Notes: generated from the sequence alone by a model not told the origin. 52,218 bases of DNA from JAJISK01 sp046759865 (GCA_046759865.1 JBHIDB010000001.1:1-52218), one strand, 5' to 3'; shown: positions 1-10,500, counted from the stretch's first letter. A program made the numbers and translations.

Positions 1-1
1 G

Positions 2-1180
2 TGGTCCGTCGGACGATCCTCAGACGTCTCGCTGCCATCTCCAAGGAATTCGGTCATGCTCGGAGCCTCGGTCGTCCTCGCCTTGGCAATGATTCTCGCA
101 CTCACCTCCCATCAGCGTATGGTCCAGGCGACTCAGTACTACTCAGTGATGGGCGACGACGTCTTGGACGGATTGGCCTGGATCGAGGCGAACACGCCGC
201 GGGGAAGCGTGATTGCGACAACTGGGCCGAGTCAGTTCGGGGCCGACGCCTTGGTAGGGTGTGTCTGGGGGTGGTGGATCGAAGGGTTGGCACAACGCAA
301 GTCCTTCTGTAGCGGGGATCCCGTGGCCTTAGCTTGGCAGTCGCAGGTTCAACGCACCCACGATGCTAACCGCGCCTTTGCAGGGCCGATCTCGATGGAA
401 AATGGCTGGGTGAGGGTGGGGGAATATGCCCCCTTTGGAAGCCGAGGCAATCCCATCATAGCGACCGAATCTGGCAGAGGCTTTCAGGCCATGCTGTTTT
501 TCAATGACGCCGAGACCGAGGTCCGATGGAGCCCGTTGGGGGTTCCCGCATTCCGGACGGATGCCCCCCACTACCTGCCTCGCCATACCGTGTCTCAGTC
601 GTCAACGCCAGAACTCGGAACGATCGAGCATCTCGCGGAGTCGGCCGCGATGAGGGTCTCCCGGACGGTCCACCTGGCCCGAGACTCCTCGCTCGTCTGG
701 GTCAACTACTCGATAGCGGTTTCGGGAACCATCAATGATGTTTCGATCCCAGTGATGGGCACCTCGCTCTCCCGCTTGAACCACTTTGATCCGATACTAA
801 GAACCCTGGAGATCGGTCACGACTCCACCTTCCCGCAGGGGATTGGGGCGCAGGTGAAAATAATCACGGGCGGTGAGTCGTTGACGAGTGTTGCCTTCGA
901 AACCAACCCGGAGGCTGCTATGCCCCAGGTCAGATTCCTCTTCGTCCCGGACGGGGCCCTCTTCGAGACGTCGTTTGCGGTTCGCCTCATCTCCTCTCCC
1001 GACGCACAGTCCTCGGACGTCCGCCTGGCGGACGCACTGTCGGCGTTTGAAGTGGGCGAGGTTGACTACGTTTTCGTGGATAAGCTCAAAGTGCGGGAGA
1101 CGGAATGGTTCGCGAACGATCCCGCTCACTTCCGGATCGCCTATCAGAACTTCGCCGTGGCCCTGTACGAGGTGATATAG
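2..1180 (+). CDS. C-terminal part of a membrane protein with a large extracytoplasmic domain (5' end outside window)
   Basis: The reading frame is open to the left edge, so the gene is probably cut by the window. The visible part has one clear membrane helix just after the ATG at 56 (MLGASVVLALAMILALTS) followed by about 330 mostly soluble residues. The motif DVLDGLAWIEANTPRGSVIA directly after the helix resembles the junction between the last helix and the outer domain of archaeal polytopic glycosyltransferase-like membrane proteins; this is a family-level impression only. It ends 1 nt before the radical SAM gene, and the glycosyltransferases nearby suggest surface-glycan assembly. Residues 1-18 of this frame look less protein-like than frame 1 over the same bases, so ATG 56 or a frame change near 55 are alternatives. 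Confidence 0.55.
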   Translation, partial: WSVGRSSDVSLPSPRNSVMLGASVVLALAMILALTSHQRMVQATQYYSVMGDDVLDGLAWIEANTPRGSVIATTGPSQFGADALVGCVWGWWIEGLAQRKSFCSGDPVALAWQSQVQRTHDANRAFAGPISMENGWVRVGEYAPFGSRGNPIIATESGRGFQAMLFFNDAETEVRWSPLGVPAFRTDAPHYLPRHTVSQSSTPELGTIEHLAESAAMRVSRTVHLARDSSLVWVNYSIAVSGTINDVSIPVMGTSLSRLNHFDPILRTLEIGHDSTFPQGIGAQVKIITGGESLTSVAFETNPEAAMPQVRFLFVPDGALFETSFAVRLISSPDAQSSDVRLADALSAFEVGEVDYVFVDKLKVRETEWFANDPAHFRIAYQNFAVALYEVI

Positions 1181-1181
1181 G

Positions 1182-2594
1182 TTGGCGGGCGAAGAGCGAA
1201 GTGAGTTTCTCCTTGCAAACTCCTACTTTATGGCATACGACCGTAAGGAGCAACGCATCGAGGGGCCCTACGCCCCTCTCGGTCCGTTATACATCGCGTC
1301 CTGCCTGCGAGAGGCCAATGTCCAGCCCAGCTTCTTCGACGGGACCCATGCAAGCAGTCTGCGCGACTTTGCCGCAGCCTTGGACTCGGAACGCCCGCAG
1401 ATTCTAGGCATCTACGCAACCGTGATATCCCGCCACGTAGCCCTTCAGATGGCCAAGCTCGCGCATCACAGGGGCATTCCCGTCATCGCCGGGGGCCCGG
1501 ATCCCTCTTCGGACCCTAACGTGTATCTCAGAAGCGGCCTCGTGAACGTCGTGGCCCGTGGGGAAGGGGAGGTCTCCGCGGTCAACCTGGGGCGTTACTA
1601 CTTGGAATCCAGCCCCTCTGACTTGCAGGACATCCCGGGCCTTTCCGTGCGTGAGAATAGTGGGATCCTCCATACCGACGACCAGCCTTACATTGAGGAC
1701 CTGGACCTCGTTCCCTATCCCGCCCGGGACTTGATGGACTGGCCGGCCTACGAGGCGACCACGCGGCGATTTCATGGAGTCAGTCAGCTCACCATCATGA
1801 CTGCCCGGGGCTGCCCCTTCCAATGCACCTGGTGCTGTAAACCGATTTTCGGGGCCCGGTATCGTCACAGGAGTCCCGGGAACGTTGTCGGTGAGATTCT
1901 GGAGGTCAAGACCCGCTACGGACCTGGGATGGTTCGTTTCGCCGACGACATCCTAACAATCAATCGGCGGAAATTCATGGAGTTGGCGGACGAGATCGAG
2001 CGGGCAGGGGCCCAGATTCCCTTCGAGTGCCTCACACGCGTAGACCTGGTGGACAAGGAGGTCCTGCAGAGACTTGTCGACATCGGATGTCGAAAGATTT
2101 TGTACGGCGTCGAATCCGGGAGCCAGCGGGTCTTGGATTCCATGAAGAAGGGGATCAAGGTCCAGGAGGTGCACGAAATCAGCCGACTCACCCGTGCGCT
2201 CGGTATGGAACAGTACTGGTTCCTGATCTACGGGTACCCACCTGAAGACATCCACGATCTGCGGCTGACGATCGACATGGTTCGGCGACTTCAGCCAGAT
2301 GATTACGGCATCACGGTGGCCTACCCACTTCCACAGACGGAGTTCTATGACCTGGTGCGCCACTCTATGCAGGAGGGGACCCATTGGAAACGGACGCGGG
2401 ACAACCTCGTGCTGTACAGGCACCTCTACAGCTCGCTCTTCTACAAAGCCGCCATTTACGGCACGCATCTTGTCTACCGGACCCGCAGGATGGCGAGGGC
2501 AAATTCAGGAATCCTCGCCCGGGCGGTTGATCGGATGGCCTATGGTGTGACGGACGCAGTATTGGGAGGCTGGGCTGGTCGTGCAGGGGGATGA
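1182..2594 (+). CDS. B12-binding-domain radical SAM protein
   Basis: A 470-residue protein with the two-part layout of cobalamin-dependent radical SAM enzymes. Residues about 20-150 match the B12-binding Rossmann-like fold (PYAPLGPLYIASCLREA, then IAGGPDPSS and VARGEGE). The cluster motif CPFQCTWC (CxxxCxxC) at about 211-218 binds the [4Fe-4S] cluster that cleaves SAM. Such enzymes often methylate unactivated carbons or do other radical chemistry; the substrate cannot be read from the sequence. The start is TTG, supported by a GAGGTGAT ribosome site ending about 5 nt upstream. It overlaps the methyltransferase that follows by 14 nt, so the two are translationally coupled. Its place beside glycosyltransferases suggests glycan or lipid modification, which is inference. 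Confidence 0.85.
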   Translation: MAGEERSEFLLANSYFMAYDRKEQRIEGPYAPLGPLYIASCLREANVQPSFFDGTHASSLRDFAAALDSERPQILGIYATVISRHVALQMAKLAHHRGIPVIAGGPDPSSDPNVYLRSGLVNVVARGEGEVSAVNLGRYYLESSPSDLQDIPGLSVRENSGILHTDDQPYIEDLDLVPYPARDLMDWPAYEATTRRFHGVSQLTIMTARGCPFQCTWCCKPIFGARYRHRSPGNVVGEILEVKTRYGPGMVRFADDILTINRRKFMELADEIERAGAQIPFECLTRVDLVDKEVLQRLVDIGCRKILYGVESGSQRVLDSMKKGIKVQEVHEISRLTRALGMEQYWFLIYGYPPEDIHDLRLTIDMVRRLQPDDYGITVAYPLPQTEFYDLVRHSMQEGTHWKRTRDNLVLYRHLYSSLFYKAAIYGTHLVYRTRRMARANSGILARAVDRMAYGVTDAVLGGWAGRAGG

Positions 2595-3405
2595 TCCCAG
2601 TCCTTACGAGGGCGTAGCAAGGGGCTTTGATGCCATTGCGGAGCGTTACGACGACCTCGTGGAGGCCAATCCTCTGCATCACTCCATGCGGGAGCAATCC
2701 CTTCAGTGGCTCGAGGAGGCCTTCGCGCCGGGAGAGCGCGTTCTTGAGGTGGGCTGCGGGCTTGGGACGGAGGCGATTCACCTGGGCGAAAGGGGGGTGG
2801 AGGTTGTCGCCACCGATGTCTCTTCTGCAATGGTTGCTGGCGCGCGCGAGAGGGTTCAGGCAGCGGGCCAGGAAGGCCGGGTCACCGTCCTGCGCGCCGC
2901 CGCAGGGGAACTCGAGGCCGCTGTCCACAACGAGACCTTCGACGGTGCCTTTGCTTCATTTGGACCGCTGAACTGCGAACCGGACCTTCGGGCTGCACTA
3001 GAGAGTATCGCATTTCATCTCAGGCCCACGGCCCCCTTACTCGCTTCGGTGGTCAGTCGGCCCTGTATCTCCGAGCTGGCGTACGGTGCGTCCGTGTTCC
3101 GCTTCCGCAAGGCCTTCCGTCGCCTGTCTAACGTCGTCGAGATTGACCTCTATGGAGCGGGACCTGTATCCGTCCGGGCGTACTCGGAAGCCGAAGCGCG
3201 GACCGCCCTGGCGCCTTGGTTCACCCTCCGGAGGTTGGAGGGTCTCCTCGTGGCCCTTCCCCCACCGTACACGGTCAAAGCTTGGGAACAGCTGACCGCC
3301 GTTCATCGCCCCGTCGAGTGGTTGGACCGACACCTGAGGCACACGTGGCCCTTCCGCGGCATGGGGGACCACCTGCACATCTGGGCGACGAGGCACGCGG
3401 AATGA
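2581..3405 (+). CDS. class I SAM-dependent methyltransferase
   Basis: A 274-residue protein with a Rossmann methyltransferase core. Motif I is VLEVGCGLGTEAIHL (about residues 54-68), followed by the acidic motif II region VVATDVSSAMV and the post-core FDGAFASFGPLNC. The N-terminus has the YEGVARGFDAIAERYDDLV pattern common in small-molecule and lipid methyltransferases of the UbiE/methyltransferase-11 type. A GTG start at 2581 sits 11 nt after GGGAGG inside the upstream gene; an ATG at 2591 is out of frame. It overlaps the next gene by an ATGA junction at 3402-3405. The substrate is unknown; the operon suggests a sugar or lipid of the envelope. Confidence 0.85.
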   Translation: MQGDDPSPYEGVARGFDAIAERYDDLVEANPLHHSMREQSLQWLEEAFAPGERVLEVGCGLGTEAIHLGERGVEVVATDVSSAMVAGARERVQAAGQEGRVTVLRAAAGELEAAVHNETFDGAFASFGPLNCEPDLRAALESIAFHLRPTAPLLASVVSRPCISELAYGASVFRFRKAFRRLSNVVEIDLYGAGPVSVRAYSEAEARTALAPWFTLRRLEGLLVALPPPYTVKAWEQLTAVHRPVEWLDRHLRHTWPFRGMGDHLHIWATRHAE

Positions 3406-4997
3406 GCGAGCTCGTAACGCCCGAGTTCCTCGTCCGAACCGGCGGCCCGATCTCCTCCTCCCCGCTCCTGGTTGACGCCAATGATGATGGTTGGCCGGAA
3501 GTGTTCGTGGGGGGAATCCGGTTTCACGGCCTCACGTGGCGGGGAGAAGCGCTGCCTCGATGGCCAAAGAAGGCGAGACGCCCCTTTGCGTCCTCTGCTG
3601 CCTTCGGGGACATCAATGGCGATGCCCGAGGCGAATTGGTCATCGGCTGTGATGACGGGAGGGTCTATGCCTACCACCTCGACGGTGATCCCGTTATAGG
3701 CTGGCCGTTTCCCACGGGAGGGGATGTCTTTTCGACCCCCGCGCTGGCGGACATAAATTCAGATGGAGCCCTGGAGACAATCGTCGCCTCCGACGACGGA
3801 TCCCTTTACGTCCTGGATGGTGACGCGGTGGTTGAATGGAGGTCGGCGCTTGCCGGGAACCCCTTTATCAGCGCGTCGCCGACCGTGGTGGACTTAGATG
3901 GAGATGGGACGGAAGAGATCGTCGTGGGGGCGTGGGACGGGAAGATTCACGCATGGACGTCGGAGGGGCAGCCTTGTCCTATCTCGTGGCCGGATGGAGG
4001 AGGCTACATCTGGTCCTCGGGAACCGCATTTCACGCGAACGATGGAGGCGCTCGGCTCACATGGGCCTCAGATCGGGTAAACCTCGTTTCGGGGAGCGGC
4101 GTCTCGGCGCCAGGCTGGCCGCGGTCCACACACTCATGGATGGTTTCCTCTCCTGCCGTGGTCCAGTTCGCAAAGGGCCAGGTGGGGATCGTGGTCGGGT
4201 CCGATCGTCTCTATGGGTGGGATTTGCATGGTCAGTGTCTCCCAGGGTGGCCAATCGACCTAGGAGAGTACGTCTGGTCAAGCCCTCTCGCCTTCGATTT
4301 GGACGGGGATGGGGCGCGCGAGGTGGTCATCGGTAGTTGGGATGGCGGGGTCCACGCGGTTCGCCTTGACGGGACACCCGTCCCTGGCTTTCCACTTCGG
4401 ACCGACGGCCCAATCTTCTCCACCCCCGCCGCAGCCCCCCTTCCTGGCGGAGGAGGACTGTTGGTAGTCGCCTCGTGGGACGGAACCATCCGGGGGTGGA
4501 GGCTGCCTCATGCCCGATTTGAAGACTCCGATTGGCTTCAGTTTCGCGGCTCTTCTGTCCGTACAGGCGTCGTCCCGGTCATGGTGAAGGAACAACCAGG
4601 GACACCGCCGCCCGCGACCCCCCGCCTCGGACGCCCCAACCTTCGCGGAGCACAAGCCGAACCGTGGTACGGTGGCGTCAAGCGTGTGGTCCTCCATGGC
4701 ACGGATCTTCATCGTGCGCGGAGGCTCGTAGTCCACTATCAGATTCGGGGAGAGGGAGCAGCCCACATTAGCCCGGCCGTAAGAAGCGGGGGCAAATTCG
4801 TCGCACTCATCCAACCACTCCGTATCCCGCGCAGATTGCGATTCTGGGTGGAGCTGGAGCGACCAGACCGCACGAAACAGCGTTGGCCCACCAGAGGCTT
4901 TGCGTCGATGCTTCAGCTGCCATCCCCGATTGCCCGACTTCTCGATAGGCTCGGGAAGCGCGTGCGGCGAGAACGAGATCGAGCCGCGGTCCAATGA
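3402..4997 (+). CDS. VCBS/FG-GAP repeat beta-propeller protein
   Basis: The reading frame continues upstream to 3216, but the start is placed at ATG 3402, which forms an ATGA overlap with the methyltransferase stop; this gives 531 residues. At least five propeller blades carry the calcium-binding loops typical of integrin-alpha-like repeats: DANDD (25), DINGD (70), DINSD (117), DLDGD (164) and DLDGD (299), each followed by an E(L/I/V)VVG strand and a second strand such as GWPF or DGSLYVLDG. The last 130 residues form a separate region rich in basic residues. Family members are normally outside the cell and bind ligands or adhere, but no signal peptide or membrane anchor is visible with this start. 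It overlaps the next glycosyltransferase by 4 nt. Confidence 0.8.
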   Translation: MSELVTPEFLVRTGGPISSSPLLVDANDDGWPEVFVGGIRFHGLTWRGEALPRWPKKARRPFASSAAFGDINGDARGELVIGCDDGRVYAYHLDGDPVIGWPFPTGGDVFSTPALADINSDGALETIVASDDGSLYVLDGDAVVEWRSALAGNPFISASPTVVDLDGDGTEEIVVGAWDGKIHAWTSEGQPCPISWPDGGGYIWSSGTAFHANDGGARLTWASDRVNLVSGSGVSAPGWPRSTHSWMVSSPAVVQFAKGQVGIVVGSDRLYGWDLHGQCLPGWPIDLGEYVWSSPLAFDLDGDGAREVVIGSWDGGVHAVRLDGTPVPGFPLRTDGPIFSTPAAAPLPGGGGLLVVASWDGTIRGWRLPHARFEDSDWLQFRGSSVRTGVVPVMVKEQPGTPPPATPRLGRPNLRGAQAEPWYGGVKRVVLHGTDLHRARRLVVHYQIRGEGAAHISPAVRSGGKFVALIQPLRIPRRLRFWVELERPDRTKQRWPTRGFASMLQLPSPIARLLDRLGKRVRRERDRAAVQ

Positions 4998-5956
4998 GGG
5001 ACGCTCAGGGGGGAACCGGCGACCCGGTCGTGGCAGTCGTGACCCACAGGAATCTCGTGGGTCTTCGCAGGCTTGTTCCAGTATTGCTTCAGCAGACTGC
5101 CTCTCTCGGCATCGAGTTGGTCATCGTGGATAACGCATCGCAAGACGGGACGAGGGAGTGGCTGTCTCGCGAGGGGGGCCCAATGACCGTCCTCCGACTT
5201 CCGGACAACGACGGTCCTGGAGCCGCCCTCAATGCCGTGTTCGAGACGCGGCCTGAGGCTGAGGCCTACGTCTTATTCGGGGACGACGCCCTTCCGAGAG
5301 GCGACGAAGTGGCGAAGCTTCTAAGGTCGCTACGTTCACACGAACGCCTGGGAATCGTCGCTGGAGAACCGTTCACGGCGAAGGGTGACCATCTTGCCCC
5401 CTCCTACACCCGTCGGCCATTCGAGAGGGCCTTCCCACTCCTCTGGGGCCGCTGGTGGGGTGCGAATCCTGCATCGTCTGGGGGTACGCTGGAGTACGTC
5501 GATGTCGTGGGCGGTTCGGGGATGGCTGTTCGAGGCGAATTGGCGCGGGAAATCGGGCCCTTTGAAACAATTCTCTGGCCAGCCGCATTTGAAGATCTGG
5601 ATTACTGTGCCCGAGCGAGGTTTCGAGGATGGGCAATCGCAGTCGATCATGGAGTTCCGATTCATCATGAAGTGTCCGTGACCATGACTCGGGTATTCGG
5701 CGAACAATACCCCGTGGTCAGACGATCGAGCGGGCTCATGTACGCTGCCCTGAACTATCCCTTAGTCATCGCCATCGGCCGGCTCCTCGAGGCAGCGATC
5801 AACGTCATGACCTCCTCGGACGAGGTCGTCCGACGGGGAGATGCGTGGGGCCTCCTTCGATGCACACGAGCGTTGCGACCGCTTCTGGAGGGAAGGCAGG
5901 TTCGTCGGAGACTGCGTCAGATGAGAAGAACGACGAACCTGCCGCCCTGGTCCTAG
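4994..5956 (+). CDS. family 2 glycosyltransferase
   Basis: A 320-residue GT-A enzyme. The nucleotide-sugar fold begins at VVTHRNLVGLRRLVPVLL and has the GT2 signatures VIVDNASQDGTREWL (about 36-50), NDGPGAALN (about 67-75) and the metal-binding region LFGDDALPRGDEV (about 89-101); GDD stands where DxD is usual. A later acidic motif, FEDLDYCARARFRGW, resembles the ED(x)D catalytic segment of rhamnosyl/galactofuranosyl-type GT2 enzymes. It is the last gene of the 1-5956 operon, starts with an ATGA overlap and is followed by a TATA-led hutH. The role is probably transfer of a sugar to an envelope glycan; donor and acceptor are unknown. Confidence 0.85.
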   Translation: MRDAQGGTGDPVVAVVTHRNLVGLRRLVPVLLQQTASLGIELVIVDNASQDGTREWLSREGGPMTVLRLPDNDGPGAALNAVFETRPEAEAYVLFGDDALPRGDEVAKLLRSLRSHERLGIVAGEPFTAKGDHLAPSYTRRPFERAFPLLWGRWWGANPASSGGTLEYVDVVGGSGMAVRGELAREIGPFETILWPAAFEDLDYCARARFRGWAIAVDHGVPIHHEVSVTMTRVFGEQYPVVRRSSGLMYAALNYPLVIAIGRLLEAAINVMTSSDEVVRRGDAWGLLRCTRALRPLLEGRQVRRRLRQMRRTTNLPPWS

Positions 5957-5962
5957 CTTCCG

Positions 5963-5977
5963 CTTTAATCTTTAAGC
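5963..5977 (+). promoter_or_regulatory. TATA box for hutH
   Basis: CTTTAATCTTTAAGC lies 31-45 nt upstream of the hutH ATG in a GC-rich intergenic region. The expected transcription start, about 26 nt after TTTAAG, is near 6000, giving a leader of roughly 8 nt. Confidence 0.5.
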
Positions 5978-6007
5978 GAATCCCGTTATGGCCTTGGGGG
6001 TGTCGCC

Positions 6008-7534
6008 ATGATCGTCCTGGACGGGGAGAGCCTAACAATCGAGAACGTCGCACGAATTGCCAGAGAGTCGCATGAGGTTCGTCTCGCGAGCTCCGCAGCG
6101 ACGAAAATGAAAGCCTCTCGCCAGTTGGTGGAGAAGATAGGCAAAGAGGGCCACATCGCATACGGGATCACGACAGGAATTGGCGAACTAGCCAATGTGA
6201 GCATCCCCGAGGATGATCTACGCCAACTGCAACAGAACATCACACGCAGTCATGCAGCGGGTTCAGGAGACCCCCTGCCTGAGGACGTGCTCCGCGCCAT
6301 GATGGTCCTTCGGGCCAATGGGCTCGCAAAGGGCCACTCGGGCGTTCGACCCCTTGTCGTCGAACTCCTCTGTCAAATGCTCAACCAAGGCGTTCACCCC
6401 TTCGTCCCCCAAAAGGGATCCGTGGGAGCAAGCGGGGACCTCGCCCCCCTTGCGCACATGACGCTTGTGTTGATCGGGGAGGGGGAGGCATCCTATCAGG
6501 GGCAGCGGCTCGCGGGACAGAGGGCCTTGGGGGAGGCAGGCCTTGAGCCTCTGGAGTTGCAGCCGAAGGAGGGCCTTGCCCTGATCAACGGAACATCTCT
6601 CATGGCCGCCTACGGTTGCCTGGCGGTCCATGACGCTCTCGCCCTGCTCAAGGATGCTTTGATCGCCGGTTCCATCAGCTTCGAAGCCCTGAAGGGTTCC
6701 CCTCGTCCCTTCGATCCCCGTATCCACGCGCTTCGACCCCATCCCGGGCAAGTGGCCACGGCCCGGGATCTCCTCCAATCCCTCGAGGATAGCGAGATCA
6801 TACCCTCCCATCTGGGTCCCCACAAGGTGCAGGACCCCTACACCCTTCGTTGTATGCCCCAGGTCTTTGGCGCCGTCTTAGACGTGATTCGGCAGGCCGA
6901 GCACGTGCTGGACGTGGAGGCGAACTCGGCCACCGACAACCCCCTCCTCTTTCCGGAGGACGGAGAGTCCCTCTCAGGCGGGAACTTCCATGGCCAGCCC
7001 CTCGCCTTCGCCATGGACTTCCTGGCCATCGCCCTGTGCTCCCTCGGAGCCTTCTCCGAGCGTCGGATTGCGCGGCTGGTCGACGGCAACCTGAGCGGGC
7101 TCCCGCCCTTCCTGACTAGGAAATCCGGCCTCCATTCCGGATTGATGCTCACCCAGTATACCGCGGCTGCCCTGGCCGCCGAGAACAAAATCCTCGCACA
7201 CCCCGCGTCCGTGGACTCCATCCCGACCTCCGCGAATCAGGAAGACTTCGTCCCCATGGGCCCGACCGCGGGGGAAAAGCTCTTCCGCATCATCGAGAAC
7301 ATGCGTACCCTCCTGGGAATCGAATACCTCTGCGCAACGCAAGGGCTGGAATTCGAGAAGGCGCTTGAGCCAGGACGCGGACCTCTGACGGCGTACCGGA
7401 TTCTCCGCCAACACGTCCCAGCCATCGAGGATGATCGGTCTCCCTCGCCGGACATCGAGGTGATCACATCCCTCCTCGTCGAGGGAAGGGTGGTGGACGC
7501 CGTTGAGAGCGAGATCGGCCCACTGCTCACCTAA
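6008..7534 (+). CDS. hutH: histidine ammonia-lyase
   Basis: A 508-residue enzyme, the usual length for the family. It removes ammonia from L-histidine to give urocanate, the first step of histidine breakdown. The Ala141-Ser142-Gly143 triad in GSVGASGDLAPLAH cyclises to the MIO electrophile. YGITTGIGEL (52-61) carries the catalytic loop Tyr, and the Ser-His pair in TRSHAAG (79-85) is the histidine-type selectivity pair, against tyrosine or phenylalanine lyase. ATG 6008 follows a TATA box. No hutU, hutI or hutG lies next to it, so the pathway is either elsewhere or incomplete. It stands alone, with the long minus-strand helical-repeat gene converging 38 nt after its stop. Confidence 0.93.
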   Translation: MIVLDGESLTIENVARIARESHEVRLASSAATKMKASRQLVEKIGKEGHIAYGITTGIGELANVSIPEDDLRQLQQNITRSHAAGSGDPLPEDVLRAMMVLRANGLAKGHSGVRPLVVELLCQMLNQGVHPFVPQKGSVGASGDLAPLAHMTLVLIGEGEASYQGQRLAGQRALGEAGLEPLELQPKEGLALINGTSLMAAYGCLAVHDALALLKDALIAGSISFEALKGSPRPFDPRIHALRPHPGQVATARDLLQSLEDSEIIPSHLGPHKVQDPYTLRCMPQVFGAVLDVIRQAEHVLDVEANSATDNPLLFPEDGESLSGGNFHGQPLAFAMDFLAIALCSLGAFSERRIARLVDGNLSGLPPFLTRKSGLHSGLMLTQYTAAALAAENKILAHPASVDSIPTSANQEDFVPMGPTAGEKLFRIIENMRTLLGIEYLCATQGLEFEKALEPGRGPLTAYRILRQHVPAIEDDRSPSPDIEVITSLLVEGRVVDAVESEIGPLLT

Positions 7535-7572
7535 TATTGACCAATGCGGAGGAGGGCAGGTCGGGCGGTCCC

Positions 7573-10500
7573 TCAGGACGCCTTTACGTTGATCTGAAAG
7601 ACGTGCTCCCAATCGTATTCCTGCTCGTCGATGAGGCGCTTGGCCTTCACCTTGACCATGACGGGAACCTCCCCCGGGGAGGGGAAGATGAGGGTGAAGG
7701 ACATGGACACCTCATCGTTGGCCCGCACGGACGCGGGCACCTCCAGGGCCTTGACCTCAAGCTCCCCGAGCACCTCGACTTCGAGGTCCTTGGCCAGCGC
7801 CTTGCTCGTGTTCCGAACCGTAAGGGTCGCCTCCACGTCTTTGCCCGAGGTGGCACCCGGTGCGCTGAGGCCCAACTCGAGGGTCGGTGAGAAGGCGTCG
7901 AGAGCGTCTCGAACCTGTTCGAGGCTCCGCTCCGCGCTCTGGAGCGCCGATGGTGGGTCGTCCTCCCGCATGACCATGGCCTGTTCCAGCGACTCCTCTG
8001 CGGCGCCTACGTCAATGCCGAACTTCTTTGCCGTGCTAATGAGCTTGCGGGACTCGGAGGTCGCGTCGAGGAAACGCTGTGCGGACTCTTCGAAGGATTG
8101 CAGGGATTCCCTGGCCTCCTGGGCCGCCCGGATGGCCGACTCGAAGCCTCTCTCCTTCAGGGCCGCTCGTGCCTCCTCGATTCGGCTACTCGCCTCTCGA
8201 ACGTCGACCCCCAGCTCGGTGGCGTGGTTTTGGGCTTCCTCAGCCTCGGTAATGATCCCTTCCACCTCCTTCTGGAGGGCGTTCTGGACCTCGACGAGGG
8301 ACCCAGAGAGCACCTGATGGGCGCTCACAAACTGGTCCTCCTCGAGGTAAGCCAGGCCCTCGGACAGGCGGTCCTCGATGCCTTCAACCTCGCAATCGAG
8401 GAGGCTGCTGAGCACGCGGGCGCTGCGGACCCGGCCGTGGAGGTCCGTGAGGTAGGTGGACACCATCCCCGACGCGTCCGTGGCCAACCGGTCGTAAGAT
8501 TCCTTCGCCCCGTCCATGTCGGCCTTCTTGGAGGCGGCCTTCGCCTCCTCGAGGATGAGGACCAGCTGGGAACAATCCAGGCCGAGGGTGTCGGCCACGT
8601 TGAAGTTTCGGAGGGCCACCTCCTCCGAGATGTGCATGATTTCGAGCTCTTCCTTGATCCGGCCGAGCTCGTCGCTTGTGTTGATGGCGACCTCGAGGGA
8701 CTTCACGTACTCGCCCGCCTCGAAGGCCTCTTCCGCCTCCTTTAGGAACTTCTGCAGGAGGTCCACCTTCGCGGGTAGGGCGTGGATGCGCTCTCGGGCC
8801 GTCTCGAGAGAGTTCTGGGCAATCTCCCGCTGTAGTCCCATCTTCTCCAGGAGCACCTCGCTCTTCATGGCGCTGGAGAGGGAATGCTGGTATTGACCCT
8901 CCGCCAACTCCTTCCAGGCCTGCTTCAAGAGGGCTTCCGCCTCCGCAGTCGCCACGCCCTCCTTCTGGGCCTTTGCGGCGGAGGCCTCGAAGCCTTTGAT
9001 CATCCGCTCGATGCTCTCCTTGCGATCCTTGGCGAGCTGGCCCATGGCCTCGCCGGTGAACTGCTTGGCCACGGAGAGGCGGCCCTCATTCAGGGCCTTC
9101 CCGGCCTTGTTCATGAGTTTCTGGGGACCGCTCACCTTGATACTCAGGGCCTGCAGGTCCGCGATAAGGGTCTCTGCCTCCTTCCGATCGAGTAGGATTT
9201 CTTCGTACGCCTCGGCCGTGACTTGCGACTGGGACAGCACCTCCACCGACTGCTCGGAGGCCTCCTTCAGGTCGCCCCCCTCGAGGCGCGCTTTGACTTC
9301 CTTGAGGGCCGCTTGGAGGTCCGCAATCTCGGGGGCAGGGACCTGCACCTTCTCGAGCATGCTCTCCGATCGGGCCACCCGGCCGTTCACGCTGTTCAAG
9401 ACACCGGCCCGGGCCTGCGCCTCCACCTCCATGGCGAGCTCCACGGCCTCCCGGAAGTCGCCGTGGTCCAGCGCGCGTTTGGACCGAGCAAGGAGACTGA
9501 TCCAGGGCTCCACATCCACTTCCTGGGCCTCGGCGAGGGCGAGGCTCTCCGCGGCGGCCTGGAGCCGGTCGTTTACATTGAGAACGCTAATTGCCTTCTC
9601 CGCCTCCGCCCGGGCGTCCCCGGCAATGTCAAGCGCCCGCTCGATTTCCCCCGCCTCGAAAGCGGTCTTGCCCTTGAGGAGGAGCTCGACCGCCCGCGTC
9701 ATGTCGACGTCCTTCTTCTTGCCTTCCGCCACGAGGACGGCCGCAGCCCCCATGGTATCCCGGACTTTCTGGAAGGCGTCCAGATGAGCCTTGGCGGAAA
9801 CGTCGCAGTTGCGAAGCTCGATCAGGCCTTGCGAGATGTCGCCACCGGTGATGGCCTGCTTGGCTGCCTTGAGAAACTCCTTCTCCTTGGTGATATCGAT
9901 GCCTGCATTACGGGCCTCGATGACCCGGGCCTTCACCTCGTCGAAGGCTCTCTGGGTCAGGTGGGCGAGCACGTCTCGGACGGACTCGACCTGTTGGAAG
10001 AGGGCAGACAGCTCCCCTTTCTCCAGGGCCTCCTTGGCGGCTAGGTGCGTTTCTCGAAGCCCGTCGATTTTCAGGTCGTGTTCCGTGGCGAGTGCTTGGG
10101 CCGCTTGAAGTCCTTCCACCGCGAGTTCCCCGAACGCCTCGGACAGGCCTCCCGCCTTCTCCTCTGCCTCCTCCATGAGCCTGGCGGCCGTTCCATAATC
10201 CCGCACGTCCAGGGTCGTCTCCACCTTGAGGAGCAGTTCGGAGACTTCCCGCGCCGCGGCCGTAGGCGGGAGGGTGTCCCTCAGCGTCTCCGCCTTCGCC
10301 CGGAAGTGGGACGTGATGCGCGCCTCCGCTGTCTGTTGCAGCCTCGTGGCTTCGGTGAGGGCCTTGCTGACCTCCTTGGACTTCAGGAGTTGGGCACACT
10401 CCTGAATCCCCGCGGTGGCCTCATCGAGGTCGAGGCCGATCTTTTCCGCGAGCGTGACGATGAATTGGACCTCGTCGAGCATCTCGGCGCACCGGTCCGA

